Positions 25,450 to 37,287 of a stretch of DNA of 64,000 nt are shown here, piece by piece (positions within the stretch are counted from its first letter, which is position 1; each line of letters starts with the position of its first letter). The notes under the pieces were generated by a model. It was not told the DNA's origin. It saw only the letters and a program-made list of their open reading frames with translations, and did not search any database. The DNA comes from Rhynchosporium graminicola (taxonomy: Eukaryota; Ascomycota; Leotiomycetes; Helotiales; Ploettnerulaceae): NCBI GenBank assembly GCA_900074885.1, contig FJUW01000005.1, positions 216,242-280,241 on the forward strand, in the 5' to 3' direction. Position numbers and translations under genes: made by a program.

Positions 25450-26315
25450 GGATCCACATGAGCTCTTTGCGGTCCTTGAGCTCGAGGATGGATTCCCTTT
25501 GACGGTGCTTGGCTACTCAAGATATAAGCTCTGTGAAATCGCGTTGGTGATACGATATTGAGGAGGGTACGATATGATATCTGAGGGACGAAAAAAATCC
25601 ACTTGGGGGCTTGGCCGAAGAAGACCAGCTTTTGATCTTAATCCACGCTTTGTGTTTTTCCCCCTCGTCTAGTCTTTGACGCATGGCGTTTCGGGTCAGC
25701 AGAATTGGGTGCACTGCTTGGCATCATTCATCAAGTCACATCGTGGCTGTGAGTGAGTGGAGGTTGATGCGAAGAGTGGAAGGAAGGGAGCAGATATCCA
25801 GAATTGAAATCAATTGAACAATACATCCAAAGCCGTCCTTGAATTGGTCAGTTCCTCAGGTGATCATAACCCCAAAATAAAGACCGGAATGAATCGTGAA
25901 TAGTACTTTGGAAGCACCACTGGCAATAGCTGAACCCAGCGAGAGGCCTGATTCAAAGACAAGATTGACACATGTTTCATGAGTTGATTGATTCGTATCA
26001 TTTCTACACTAAACAAGCATTTCAGATCCCATTCAAGAACCTAGTTATCAAAACAAAACCGAACCAAACCAAACCGCGCCAGAACCGCTGCACCGAAAAA
26101 ATAAAATCGAAAAGTTGCCGAGTAGGAAAAGCTTCCCAAGGAAACTTCACATATCAAATCAATTGCTTTCGTAGAGGAACGAATGCATCAATCGATCGAT
26201 CAATCGTGAAGTGTTTAGTGTACATCCGCCCCATTCTCTCCACAGTTTGTTGTCGCATTTTCATCGTCATTATGGCCTTGCCTCATTCACACACCTATCC
26301 TCATGAGCCGCGCGT
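25450..26315. other. Convergent 3' region between SPT16 and CDC50
   Basis: The two genes end towards each other here. No gene is recognised in this 866-bp stretch. Confidence 0.5.
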
Positions 26316-27939
26316 TCAAGCCCTTCCCTCACCAGCGGCCGTTACACCGGCCGCAGTACTCGCACCAGGCGCCTCATTATTCCAGCTCAAATACGTATGG
26401 TCGCCCAGCTTCCGCGGCTTGATCAAATGTGTGATCGTGAATAACGTTCCGAGAAGAATGCAGATTGCTCCAACGACAATGTAGGCAATGCCTAGGAAGG
26501 GGTTCTTGCCACCCATCACGGTGCGGGTGCTGATGATCACGGATTTGGTGCCGCCGTATTCGATTACATTGAAATCTAAAGTTGTTAATTTATGGTTAGG
26601 TTTGAGGTTGGTAGTTTGGAAGAGAGAATTTATGGGGAGAGGCAGAATGAAGGAGGGTGAAGGAGAGGGAGGAGGGAACGTACGGTGATCGATGTTCATG
26701 GAATATGTTCCTGCTCGCATGACATCCTTATCATTCCTCTGTGCCAGCTTGCTGAAAGTCGGCAAACCAGCAAGACGCATCCAGACCTGGAAACTCTCAT
26801 CTTCTTTCAACACCGGGTGATACTCTTTCGAGTAGCCCTTGGGATAACGCTCCTGCCAGTTGGGGGGAACGAGCACGTCCGACCACTTGTATTTGCTTTC
26901 ACCATACAATTCGCGATCACTCTCCCACGAGATACCCTTCTTGCTTTCCATGTCATAGGTCTCATTACTGGTTGGTCTTCCTGGGACGTTCAGTAGGACA
27001 GGGCTACTGAAGGTATCGTTGAAAACGGAATTTGCGGCAAGGCCACAGGGGTAGTATGGCTTCTTCACACCATCCACCATCTCGACAGTCAAAGGCTCGC
27101 AGTCTCCTCCATCGATGCTATCCGCACTAACCGCCGTTCCCTTCAATTGATCGGTGCTGAAAGACTTCGCATATCGTCTGTGATTCTGATAGAAGTTCGT
27201 GAGCCGATAGTAGAATAGAACGGGTGGGTTCATGGCGTTTGGGATCGTGAAGTTGATGGTGCACTGGATAGTTGAGACCGAGATGTTCTGCTCGGGAGGA
27301 CCGTAAGATACATCTATCCGCCGCTTGCTCCAGGTGGGTTCGGAGCGGATGGTATTCGAGGAGTTCTTGTTGAAATTGAGCGTTACATCTTTGTCCTTCA
27401 TCGGCGCTACCATGGGGTAATCTGGTGCATCGGCATAGCATTTCGAGTAATCCAGTATGATCTCTTGAACCTAATCATCCAACTGTCAGCCCCCTTGCCT
27501 CTGTCTCTCGAAGCTCTCCAGAATCGCGCAATGTGCTTGTAACCAACGACGTACCTGTGCGCTCGCATATAACAATCCTCCTCCAATTGGCGCAAAGATG
27601 ATTCCAATAGCGAAGAATAAAGGAAGCACTGTCTTCGGCGTAAGGATCGGTCTGTAGTCGTAATTGTCAGCTTTGCCTTCATGTCGCGGGGTGTTCTGTT
27701 CAGTTCGAGCGAGGGGAACTCACTGCCATGCCTTCAACCTCTGCTGTCTAAATGCCGTATCTAACTCGCACACCTTATCAGCCTCTATCCCTGCCTTGCA
27801 ATCATCAAACGCATGTGCGCAGTTGTTCGCACTCACTAGCAGGCTTTCTACTCTTCGTCTTTGTCTTCTCAGCAGTATTATTCGGATCCTGCGACGAGAT
27901 CGAGTCCTCGTGGACCATCCCGGGTTGTGGATCAGCCAT
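26316..27939 (-). CDS. CDC50: CDC50/Lem3-family subunit of P4-ATPase lipid flippases
   Basis: Partner subunit needed for exit from the ER and for activity of P4-ATPases that move phospholipids to the cytosolic leaflet. Five exons: 27939-27837, 27760-27724, 27651-27555, 27470-26684, 26575-26316; introns 72-108 bp; 427 residues. Splicing rebuilds the family's N-terminus: NTAFRQQRLKAWQPILTPKT, then the first membrane span (VLPLFFAIGIIFAPIGGGLL). A large extracytosolic domain follows with several N-glycosylation sequons (NSS, NIS, NFT, NDT, NET) and paired cysteines (CTINFT, CEPL, YYPCGLAANSVFND). A second membrane span (NPFLGIAYIVVGAICILLGT) and a short cytosolic tail (PRKLGDHTYLSWNN) complete it. 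Yeast has three paralogues (Cdc50, Lem3, Crf1); which one this matches cannot be decided by eye. Confidence 0.94.
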
Positions 27940-28494
27940 CGTGTGATGGTTTTGAGATCATGAACTGGCTCTATCCAGTACTGAGTCTCTTCGAGGTTGA
28001 GGTAGTGAGGACAGGTTATTTGTAGTTGTCACGGTTGATTAACTACGGAGGTTTGACGTTGACGCCGTCGATCCCGCCGACGCCGTAGCGTGTAGCCTCG
28101 TATAAATTAAGCGCGTGTGGTGCACAGCCACAGGGAAGGGGCTTGTAAGCAGCGAGAGTGAGGTGCTGAATGACCCGAATCCAAGGAACTTTTCCCTCGA
28201 CGTCCTAGAACAGGTGATGGCAAAGGCTACTCGGCGAAATATGGAAAATGGAAAATGCAACCAGACAGGCATTGGGTTCAAACCATCTTTACTTGTAAAT
28301 TTGTAGATGCTACTGCTCCAGCCTAGCTATATGATGTTCCGCCATGTACCGAGACAACTAATTCAGCCAGCCATCTTGTAGCAAGTACGATTCTCTGAAC
28401 CTGTCTATGAATCCGAATCTTCCAGCCAAGAAGAGCCTGTGACCATCTCAAGATCACCAACACCACCGCCAAGCCTATACAGCAATAATACTCA
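27940..28494. other. Spacer between CDC50 and the Sae2-like gene
   Basis: It holds the CDC50 promoter and the 3' end of the Sae2/CtIP-type gene; both genes run on the minus strand. No further gene is recognised. Confidence 0.5.
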
Positions 28495-31288
28495 TCACTC
28501 ATCACGAAAAATGTACGCCCCACCTCCCCTCATAGCCTCTCTCCATCTATGCTCAACTTCCAATCTATCATATTCTCTCTCCTTCTCCCTGTCCTCCTTC
28601 TCCTCCTGCGTAGTAGCAAAATCCGTCCTCCAGAACCCAGTCGGACTAGCTCCTCTCACATAAGCTTGCCTATGTTTGCCAGTCTTATTCGCGATCTCCC
28701 TCGTCTTGGCCTGAATCAAAATCTCTTCTCTTTCTGCCACGCTCATGTTCTTGATCCGATCAGCATCGATCCCAAGGTAATCTCTCAAGAGTGAGTCGTC
28801 TCTTCCTTCCTGTGAGAGAGTTGAAGGGCGAATATCTAGTTCTGATTTGGCTAAAACTCGGAACTTGGGACCACAGCACGGTCTGACACAGCCTTCTACA
28901 CATGCACGTGCTTCTTTACCACGGAGCACTTCATTATAAGCGTAGTCAGTTCCATTGTTGTAAGCTTTGTTGACCTTGAAGTCGCTGAGGCTGAGCTTGC
29001 TCAAGGGCCTAGCTCGCACAGGTTCCTGGTCAGGGTCCATCTCGTACTCTGCCTCAGTCTGTATCAGCTTCTTCTTTGAAGCGACAGGCCTGCTGGGTCT
29101 GCTGAGAGTCGGCGTACGAGGAGATGACTTTGCGACTTCAGTGGTGGTTCGGGATATGAAGGCAGATGCCAGATCTCGCCGAGCAGGAAGCTGGGTGCCC
29201 GGGACGGGAGATTCGCCGCGGCTGGATACCCCTTCATCCGGTATTGATCGTGCCTTGGAGCTTGTAGATGATAGTCCCGATGAAGGTTTGAAAGACTCTG
29301 CTGAGCTTCCAGGTACCTGACCAGATATAGGTCGGGAGGCTTCCAGAAGACTTGTAGTAGCTTGTTTGAGTGCCGTCGTTTCAGCTGGCTCACGACTAGC
29401 TCTGTTTAGGGAAGGTCTTGAGATGGGGCTGATCTCCCTACTCGGCTTGTGTGTTTCTATACTCGATTTTGCAAGTTGCATCTGTTTTCGTGGCGTGATC
29501 CCCAGCAGTTCGTGCGCTAGAGCTGAGGTTGAAGCCGAAGACCTCTTAGAAGCCGATTCTTGAAGGGCTGATAAAATTGAGGTTGAAGGACGTACGGTAG
29601 AGCGGCTTTTTGGAGGGCTGAGAACTTGTCGATTAGGAGATGGCTTTGAAAGCAGATCAATCAACCGGTCATCTTTGATTATCTTCTGCCGTTGCAGATC
29701 TTCGCTGGTGGGATTTGCCTCTCCATCTTCTGTCACATCAGACACGGCACGATCAATTGCGACTTTCCGCTTCTTCGATGCCCTTCCGCTGTCATCGGAA
29801 GTTCTGGGCAATATCTTTGCGTTTACACTGCGAGGTTGCAAGACAGATTTCTCTGAACGGACTGGTGTATGTACTGTGGCTGTCGAGGTATCGCCCTGTG
29901 CCTGGGAGTGACTGCAGCTTTGGCTAGAGTTCTGAGAATTGGCCATAGGTCTGGACATATGCTGCGACACTAGATTCACGTTCGGCGCTTTGCGAGGAGT
30001 GCTAACCTTCTCGCCAATGTCATCAAGATCCATACTCTCGGCAACGTTGACATAATTGCCCAGGACTGGTGTATGTGGAGAGCTGAGCTCAACAACCTCA
30101 ATCTTAACCTTTGGACCAGGAGTTTCGTCGGTATTTTGGCCGCGCGAGCTGCGTTTCTTGACACTCCGCGAGGAGATGAACACAGCTGGAGAACTGTGCT
30201 TTTCATGCTCTATTCCGGGCTCAGTCTCCGCCTCTCCACGTGCCGAACTTTGTGGTAGGACTGGATCTGGATCTCCTTCTGTAGAGCTTGTGTGATGGGC
30301 TTCTAGAGGCTCGAAACTTGTGTCTCCGACATGATCTTCGTCTGGGAGAACCGGGAGCTCCATTTGGGTTTCATCTAGATGGTCATGAGGTTCTAGGACT
30401 CGCGAATGGGTTGAAGCAAACGCCTCGTCTAGAACTTTGGGTCGGGCAACTTTGGGTGGACTGCTAGCAGGGACCTGGACCTCTGCAACCTTGACCTCCG
30501 ATGCGATAGGTTTTAGGCTCGGAGAAACCTCGACATTCTCGGTCTGCGGAATTGATATGGATTGCGCCGCCGCTGTGTCGCTCTGCCCAGCAATCTTTGA
30601 TTTCAGTGCAATAATATCTTCCTTGAGCTTTCGAATCTTCTCATCCCTCTTCTCGACTTTCTCTTCCATACCATTCCCCCAATCCTTCCAAGCCTGACAC
30701 TTATCCCCTGCCTCCTTCGCCAGCGTCTCCGCCTGTTCCTTCGCACCCTTCATCGCATCGAACTTCTGACACGTCTTATTATACTTCTTCACCAATTCCT
30801 CATACTTCTTCTGCATGACTTGTTTCGTTTCCCCAGGTTCAATCAGCGCAATTGATGATGGCGGCTCGCTGGAACCGGGCGTACGATCACGACGAATGGC
30901 ATCTTGCACGCGAGATGTAGGCTTCGAAATCGGTGTAGGTGTTGATTCTTCCTTGAGCTTCTTCTGTAGTTCCTGAGCCAGCCGTTTATTCTCCCTCTCC
31001 AGCTCCTCAACCTTCTTAACTGCTGCCCTGCATACTTCCAATTCGTCCGTCATTCGACCGTGGGACTCTGCTATCCTCTGTACGTTGGCGGATGTCTCGC
31101 GCAGGATTCGCAAATCTTCGGTGCTGATCCGAGTGTACTTGTCATTGTTAAGCTCTGTGCATTGTGGTTAGAGATGCTGGGCTTGGAAGTGGGATTGTAG
31201 TACCTGAGGCAATGCTCTCCCCTATCTGGTCGTACACATTTTTCAGATGGTCGAACAGTTCACCACGGCCCTGCTTCCAGCTCTCCAT
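28495..31288 (-). CDS. SAE2: DNA end-resection factor, Sae2/CtIP/Ctp1 family
   Basis: A cofactor of the Mre11-Rad50 complex that starts resection of DNA double-strand breaks. Two exons: 31288-31204 and 31154-28495 (49-bp intron), 914 residues, much longer than yeast Sae2 (345) but in the range of CtIP-like proteins. The N-terminus is a predicted coiled coil (about residues 1-200, rich in heptads such as ELERENKRLAQELQKKLKE), expected to oligomerise. A long Ser/Pro/Thr-rich disordered middle follows. The last 140 residues carry the diagnostic domain: a Cys cluster (ACVEGCVRPCCGPKFRVLA) and the GKHRQAYVRGASPTGFWRTD block (RHR-type motif), then a charged helix. Many Ser-Pro and Ser/Thr-Gln sites in the middle fit regulation by cyclin-dependent and checkpoint kinases, as known for the family. 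Confidence 0.9.
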
Positions 31289-32411
31289 GGCGCCTGATAT
31301 TTGCTGTCACATTTCTGCTTGATAGGACAGTGGCGCGTCCAGGAGACGCGATGTTGGTGGGTGTAAGTAGTACTCGTACCGGGCCGATAATTGCTCCGCT
31401 CAGTCTCTCTCCTCAACCCACCTCATACAATAAACCTAACTCCTCGAATGTCACAGACCCATGGACCTTTCACCCCATTATAAGTATCTTCATTCCTTTA
31501 ATGTTTGAGAATACTACTGTTTGCGGGGTTTCGGCCTATTCCTAACCTGGCTGCTGAGCTTACTCACACTACTCAGCAAGATTGAAAGCACGCCAGCGTC
31601 TCTACTCCAAGCTCCCTGCATTCAGTTAGCTTTAGCTGGGAGCTTCCTGGCGGGCTATAAGTCTATAGAATTCAGGTATACATGTATGCCTTGTCCTTAA
31701 TTTTCATCAGACTCTAGTAATGCTCCACTTCCTCTTGGCTTCTTTGGTGCCCGACGTAAGCTACGCTCCATCGCGAGGGAACTTATGCCTGAGAGCAGCA
31801 TTCTTGCAGATCCATGACACTTCTATCAGAGCTTCTGCCGAACATTTCGGTACTGGCACACTTACTGCACTCTTGGGACTTCTCGTGTTTATAGAGCTGA
31901 CATGGTGGTCTCAGGCCTCGTCAATACTTTGGGAAGTGTTCCATAGGACCGTGGCACATGTGAGGCGCTTCGGACTATTGTAATCAAACCGCGACGGTAT
32001 TAGTGTATAAGTAAGCCGCTGTGGGACTTCTGATAGAGGCAGGCAGATGAGTGATTACTCACAGTTTCCCGTATTCGAAAAGATGTAAGCTAACTCTCAC
32101 AACACCTCCCGCTGGCTTGGCTCGTTATCATTATCCGCTTTTCCTTCAGCTCCTTACATTTCTTGGGTACTACTTCGGGATCATTATTTACCTTGTTTGG
32201 CTTGCGCTATCCTCGATTCGACCTTGGCAAGCTCAGTGAGCTAGCTGACTGTAGAACGAAAGCTCCTCAGTACCTAATCAGATCAACCTGCAGATAGCCT
32301 GTTACTAGGAAGTCAAGTGTCTGTTGCCCGACTTTCCTTCCTATAAAGCTCTCTGCTTTTTCATAGTTTAACTGAGAGCTATCATCAAAGCATCCGATCT
32401 TACAGGTCAGT
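31289..32411. other. Spacer upstream of the Sae2-like gene and the alginate-lyase relic
   Basis: This is a divergent intergenic interval. I see no reliable coding frame and no clear repeat. It marks the change from conserved genes on the left to an accessory block with broken genes on the right. Confidence 0.5.
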
Positions 32412-33100
32412 ATGAGATTCACTCTGTTTACCCTTGTTTCGGCCGCACTTCCACTCCTTGTCATCGGATCACCACTGAACTCCGAGCAGCAATTCACGAC
32501 AGCAACTCGAGCCAGTTCATTCGCGCCAGCTCAATGGGTTCATCTTGCTTCGTAGTCGATAAAGAAAAACTCGACTTCGTCAGAGCTCAAGTTGCCAACA
32601 AACCTCAACCATGGACCAACGCCTACAATCAGATGCTGAAAGATAGCGACAAGTATGGCAAATACGTATCCGGTACTCGAACATCCGAGACTGTGTCTAA
32701 TGTATCTTGTGGCCCGACAACGAAACCCTGATATCAAATGCACAGATGAGCGTGGAGATGCTCTAGCAGCTTAGGCCAATGCCTTGGCTTGGTATGTTAA
32801 TGGTGATGATACGTATGCGAAGAATGCCATTGGTTTATGAATAAATGGTCACATGTGATCAAAGGTTCATTTACCCTAATTTTACCATCTTGCTGATGTT
32901 GACATATTCTCAGGTCATGCACTTGACCACGCAATTCTACAAACAGTCTGGGCAGGCGGCTCATGGGCCAGGGCTGGTGAGCTGATCAGACATACTACTT
33001 TGGGACTCTGGGCTCCGAAAGATATTACACAATTCGAGAGCATGCTCCGAAACGTCCAACTTCCCTCATGCTGGGATTCGGGCATGATTTTAAATCTGGT
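32412..33100 (+). pseudogene. Decayed alginate-lyase-like polysaccharide lyase
   Basis: The start still encodes a clear secretion signal (MRFTLFTLVSAALPLLVIGS). The family body then appears in different frames. After about 32537 the frame shifts into VVDKEKLDFVRAQVANKPQP. Near 32730 it shifts again into KCTDERGDALAA, a TAG stop, then ANALAWYVNGDDTYAKNAIG and a stop. A gap follows, then ILQTVWAGGSWARAGELIRH and DITQFESMLRNVQLPS. These blocks match the order in fungal secreted alginate-lyase-domain (pfam05426-type) proteins. The downstream half of the enzyme is missing. At least two frameshifts, one internal stop and two deletions show it cannot make the enzyme. The family assignment is from recognition, not a search. 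Confidence 0.72.
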
Positions 33101-33633
33101 AATCATCGAAAAGTGACCACATCTGAGCACAAGGCGTAGATACTGACTGCATGCCACGATTGAAATAGCCATTATTTCCTTCTGTCTCGCAATCTCGCAA
33201 TCTCACAATCTCACAGTCTCACTCACAAGCTCTTCAACTTTTGTCTCGCTGATATATTGAAAGACTCGCAGTTTCAAATGAGCTCGGAGGAAACTAGAAC
33301 ACATATGCTAGTACTGTAAAAAGCTCCTTTTGGAATACAGCCACACGCGCTACAATCGCCATTTACATTTAAGCAGCACAATCTCGTTCTGTCTTCACTG
33401 GAACAAACTTCAGATGGTATCGCAACACTCGGCAGAGTTATTTTGAATTAAGAAGTCACCAACACCAACCATGTCATCCCCCTTCTCGACAAATGAAACA
33501 TATCTCAGCGATAGCCAACCCGACGAATGATGAAAACTTTCCCAGCCAATACGAGGACGAAGACTGCATTCAAGCATCCTTCTGAAAAGGCGATACAGGC
33601 TTCTACTTCCTCAACCTTAATCCCATATCACCC
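33101..33633. other. Short spacer with CTCGCAAT-type repeat
   Basis: It contains an imperfect tandem repeat (about 33186-33225) of an 8- to 9-base unit, tctcgcaa/tctcacaa. No gene is recognised. Confidence 0.5.
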
Positions 33634-34670
33634 TCAGAATTTGCACCGCCTCATCCCAACCTCTCGAAGCGGCCATCTCAACAACCGCCTACCCATCTCA
33701 TCTCTCACCTCAAGATCAACACCCGCCTTCCTCGCCATCAATCTCAGAACATCAGCATTCCCATTCTCAACCGCCTGCATGATTTCATTCCAACCACGAT
33801 ACATCATGTTCGGATCGGCACCATGTTCCAAAAGCAACTCCAAGATCTCCGTATCATTCCCACGATACGTACGGAGCGACTTGACAACTGGAAGATGTTC
33901 GCCCGGGGAGTTGACATCTCCTCCAGCCTCCGTCAGGAGATATTTGACGATTGGCCTGTGATCTTCTCGAATAACAGTCGTGAGAGGAGAGAACACACCA
34001 CCATTCTTATCTTCCACACTAACGCCCGCAGCGAGAAGCATCTTCACAGACTCTAATTGATCAGCATGCACAGCTCTCGCCATAATACCCTTGAAAGCCT
34101 GCAGTTCTTTCACAACCGTCAAAAGCCTCTTCAGAATCAACGGCTCAGCAACAGCCAGCACCATCGGCCAGTCTTCGCCTCTCACATGAGCATCAGCTCC
34201 ACGCATGATAAGTAGATCGACAAAATCGGGACGGTTCTCACGAATAGCCGTCGTGAGCGCAGAATGGCCCTTCGAACTCCTACCATTGGGATTGACACCA
34301 TGCTCTAATAATCAATCAGCGCTTCCACGTTATTGAAACTGACAGCCTCCTCAATGATGCCCTTGGGACTGTCGAGCTTCGCGCCGGCAGCTACCAGCGG
34401 AGCCAGAAAATGCACGCGATCATGCGTAACGCACTTGAACGCCGGGTATTCACTCGCCGGTAGATTGGGGTCCGCTTTGTTGGCTAGCAAGAGCTTGAAC
34501 ATCTCTGCTCGGTCGTCACGGATGGATGTACAAGAGGAGTGTAGATCAAACAATTCTCCATGGGTATATACACAAAATCACCACCTGGCTGAATCTGGCT
34601 CTGGACTCTGCAAGGATTCCGATTTGGTCCTGTCGTACATTTTACAATTTCCTCTGGGATCGTATCCATC
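33634..34670 (-). pseudogene. Ankyrin-repeat gene broken by two frameshifts
   Basis: Ankyrin repeats read continuously on the minus strand only if the frame changes twice. From the left of the gene (high coordinates): YTPLVH (about 34530), a one-base shift, then IRDDRAEMFKLLLANKADPN and later FNNVEALID. A second one-base shift follows at about 34310, then LLEHGVNPNG, ALTTAIRENRPDFVDLLIMR, DQLESVKMLLAAGVSV, VFSPLTTVIREDHRPIVKYL, EILELLLEHGADPN and ENGNADVLRLMARKAGVDLE, ending at a stop at 33634. Apart from the shifts the repeats are well kept, so the damage is recent, or one or both shifts are assembly errors. The N-terminal part and any effector domain were not identified. Confidence 0.72.
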
Positions 34671-35172
34671 GTTGATATCTCGTACTATTGTGCTTGACGG
34701 CAGCGGTACCAATTGTTGGTATGAAGCTCACAACTTTCCGAATTGGGAATCACTAGCTCAACTCACAACTGGGATAAGCCTCCGACATGCATCTCGGCGC
34801 CACGCTTTCGGCTGATCCTTCCAGAAGCCCTATCCTGCCGTGTTATCACCCCGCTATTTCTTGACGGTCCAAGCACTGGGGATGCCTTGAACGCCATCCC
34901 ATCCTCCGGCCGAAGCAGTCTGCCTGCGTCTGTCGACTTATCTTGCCCTCACCAGCGGCAAATCCAGGAACAAACAAAGTAGTCATGGCTCAGATACCCA
35001 AACCAAAGCCAGAAGACAGAGATGCGGGAGTGTGGCGTTCTTTCTGGCATCTGGCAAGTTTTAAACTTGTTTCTAGCGGGCGCTCAAAATTCCCCTTTCC
35101 TAAGCGAGCCGTCCTGTTAATTTTGGGGATTCCGGGTTGATGCTTCTCGCTTAGCAAGAACTGCCAATGATA
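34671..35172. other. Spacer between the ankyrin relic and the AT-rich element
   Basis: No gene is recognised. Sequence upstream of the ankyrin relic could contain its lost 5' end. Confidence 0.4.
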
Positions 35173-35640
35173 CAGTGGGTGGCCATAAGTCTAAGAATTC
35201 GGCCGTTCTACATCAAAACTGATAGTCTAACAACAAAGCTTTAGCACGAAAATTTTTAGTCATAATACCTAGCGGTCAGGACCTAGATTAAAGTTTACTA
35301 GATCCTTTATTCTACCTCTTAACTTTGATATTATTCATATTTCAATAAGTATAATATAAGTATTAAGATTCTACTTTTTGAGAAATCTTGATTTAGTATC
35401 TAAATAAGCGAGAAATGAAGAACTTTTAAAGAGACCTAACTGAACCTTTATATAATATTCGTTACAAAGACTAAAAAGTAGTAATATCTTGATATCTTGA
35501 TTATAAAGTAATTCTCTATTATACTACCTTAAAACTAGGTATTTTACTCTAGAGGTAGTGTAATAAATGAAGATACTGAGGTGCGTGTTTTCCCGTTTTT
35601 TGGTGTGATTCTCGCGTTCCGCTTAGACTTATGGCCACTG
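35173..35640. mobile_element. MITE-like AT-rich element with terminal inverted repeats
   Basis: The left end CAGTGGGTGGCCATAAGTCT (35173-35192, continuing AAG) and the right end CTTAGACTTATGGCCACTG (35622-35640) are inverted repeats. They share the exact 16-mer TGGCCATAAGTCTAAG, and a 4-bp difference (GTGG) separates the outer bases. The 426-bp interior is strikingly AT-rich compared with its flanks, has no coding frame, and the flanks return abruptly to normal composition. A TA sits next to the left end, but the right end is followed by AT, so a target duplication is not clean. I infer a short non-autonomous DNA transposon, possibly Tc1/mariner-like, and probably altered by C-to-T mutation (RIP-like). 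Confidence 0.6.
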
Positions 35641-37287
35641 ATTGTATACCTCAGATGCTGGGGAAGTGGTTCCGAATGAAGTTGCTAGATGTGTTATAGA
35701 AGCCGTAAAACTTGTTTGTAGATATGAGCTAGTGGAAATCATATCATCTTCATATCCCAGGACATTCATGAAACATTTCCTGATGATTCATAGATGCTTG
35801 CTGGTGTAAAGTCCGCAAAGCACTTGTCAGTAGAATATCACCCTTCACAAGTCCGCGGAATCCGCCCAGAAATTAGGAGTCGGTACGGCAAAAGTAAATG
35901 GAAAACGTGTGAAGTGGCTCAGTTCACCGTTTGTGTCGAGCGAACGTGGAATGTCTTGTACATGAAACTCAGACTGAGGCCTCCCGCACACGACGCTTTG
36001 ATACATATCCTCTTTTTGAACACCGGGTATCCAGAATGAGAAACCCCGGGATAATATGCTCGTGGAACCGTCACGACAGGGGCGATGGGTCGGAGATAGT
36101 GATTGGAATAACCTGGATTATTCAAGATTGTAGGCGCGGCGTTATGCTGCGAGAATTGAGCAAGAACGTCGCAGCTTCATGGAGCTTGGGACTTTTGTAA
36201 GGAAGAAATTTGTCGAGCATTATTATGTACTTGCTCATATGATCGCTGGAAGATATCGATTATTGTAATAGGATACAAATAAGGCTCGTGCTCGATCCAA
36301 CAGCAGAATCTGGTTTCCAGGTGGAAATTCGAACAAAGCTTAACTTTCGGCATGCTGCATGCGTCATTCGAGAATGACGGCATCAAACCAACGGAAGTTG
36401 TTGTCCGTGACTTTTTTTTTGATCTCACTCTCTACATATACTGTACTTGGCAAGTTCTGCTGGAAGCAGCTCGGTAATTGATGAATAAGAAAAAATATTG
36501 GCATAAGTCCGGCGAGGACGAATCCTTACTTTCATGCTGATGTCTACGAATACCTTCTCTAGATGAACAGGGTATGAAAATTATCATAAGTTTCCAAACA
36601 CCGCGGGTCGACTGCGGTCAGATGCATCAGATTGCACTCCTGCACGGAACTTGTCGAATAAGTCGCTCCGTCACGAATCGGTTGACACCTTATGGGACCT
36701 CCACTGTTTTCAACGGGCTAGTCATCCTGATGTTTGGGAATCATATTGCAGAACAGGAGGGAAAAATACGTATGCGATACGTAGCCACGATATTTCTTGA
36801 TACATATCTGCTTCCTGTTTCTTTGCAGAGTTCATCCAGCCTATCGGAAAATCTCCAGGCCACTCTACCCACTTTCCAATGGTTCTACGCACGCAAAAAC
36901 TAAAAGAGAAGAATAGGAACGTTCCTTTCCCAAAGTCTTCGGAGATATATCGATGGTCTAATCTTTAACAGAGAAGCAGTTGATGCTTGTCTTGTAAAAT
37001 GAGGGACTAAAAATAGACTTGAGATCTTGGTACGTAAGACGTTGCGTCGACGAATCAACCTGAGTGCTCGCCGCCACAAAAGCAACGTGGATCTTCGCCC
37101 TCCCAGTCGAAAACAGTGAAACTTGATGCCTTCCAAGTGGCTGTCGTGCCAGGAGTGGGCAAGGAAATGCTGAGAAGCTCGAGTGGTAACTTCCTGCTCT
37201 CATAATCGCCTGCCGGGCATGAAGCAGGAGCAATGTTGATTGCCGGACGAAACTTCCGGACTGATACATAACCAGAGATTAGATGTA
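35641..37287. other. Spacer between the AT-rich element and the MFS gene
   Basis: No gene is recognised over 1.6 kb. A nine-base T run is at about 36412-36420. The right end holds the 3' region of the MFS gene. Confidence 0.5.
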
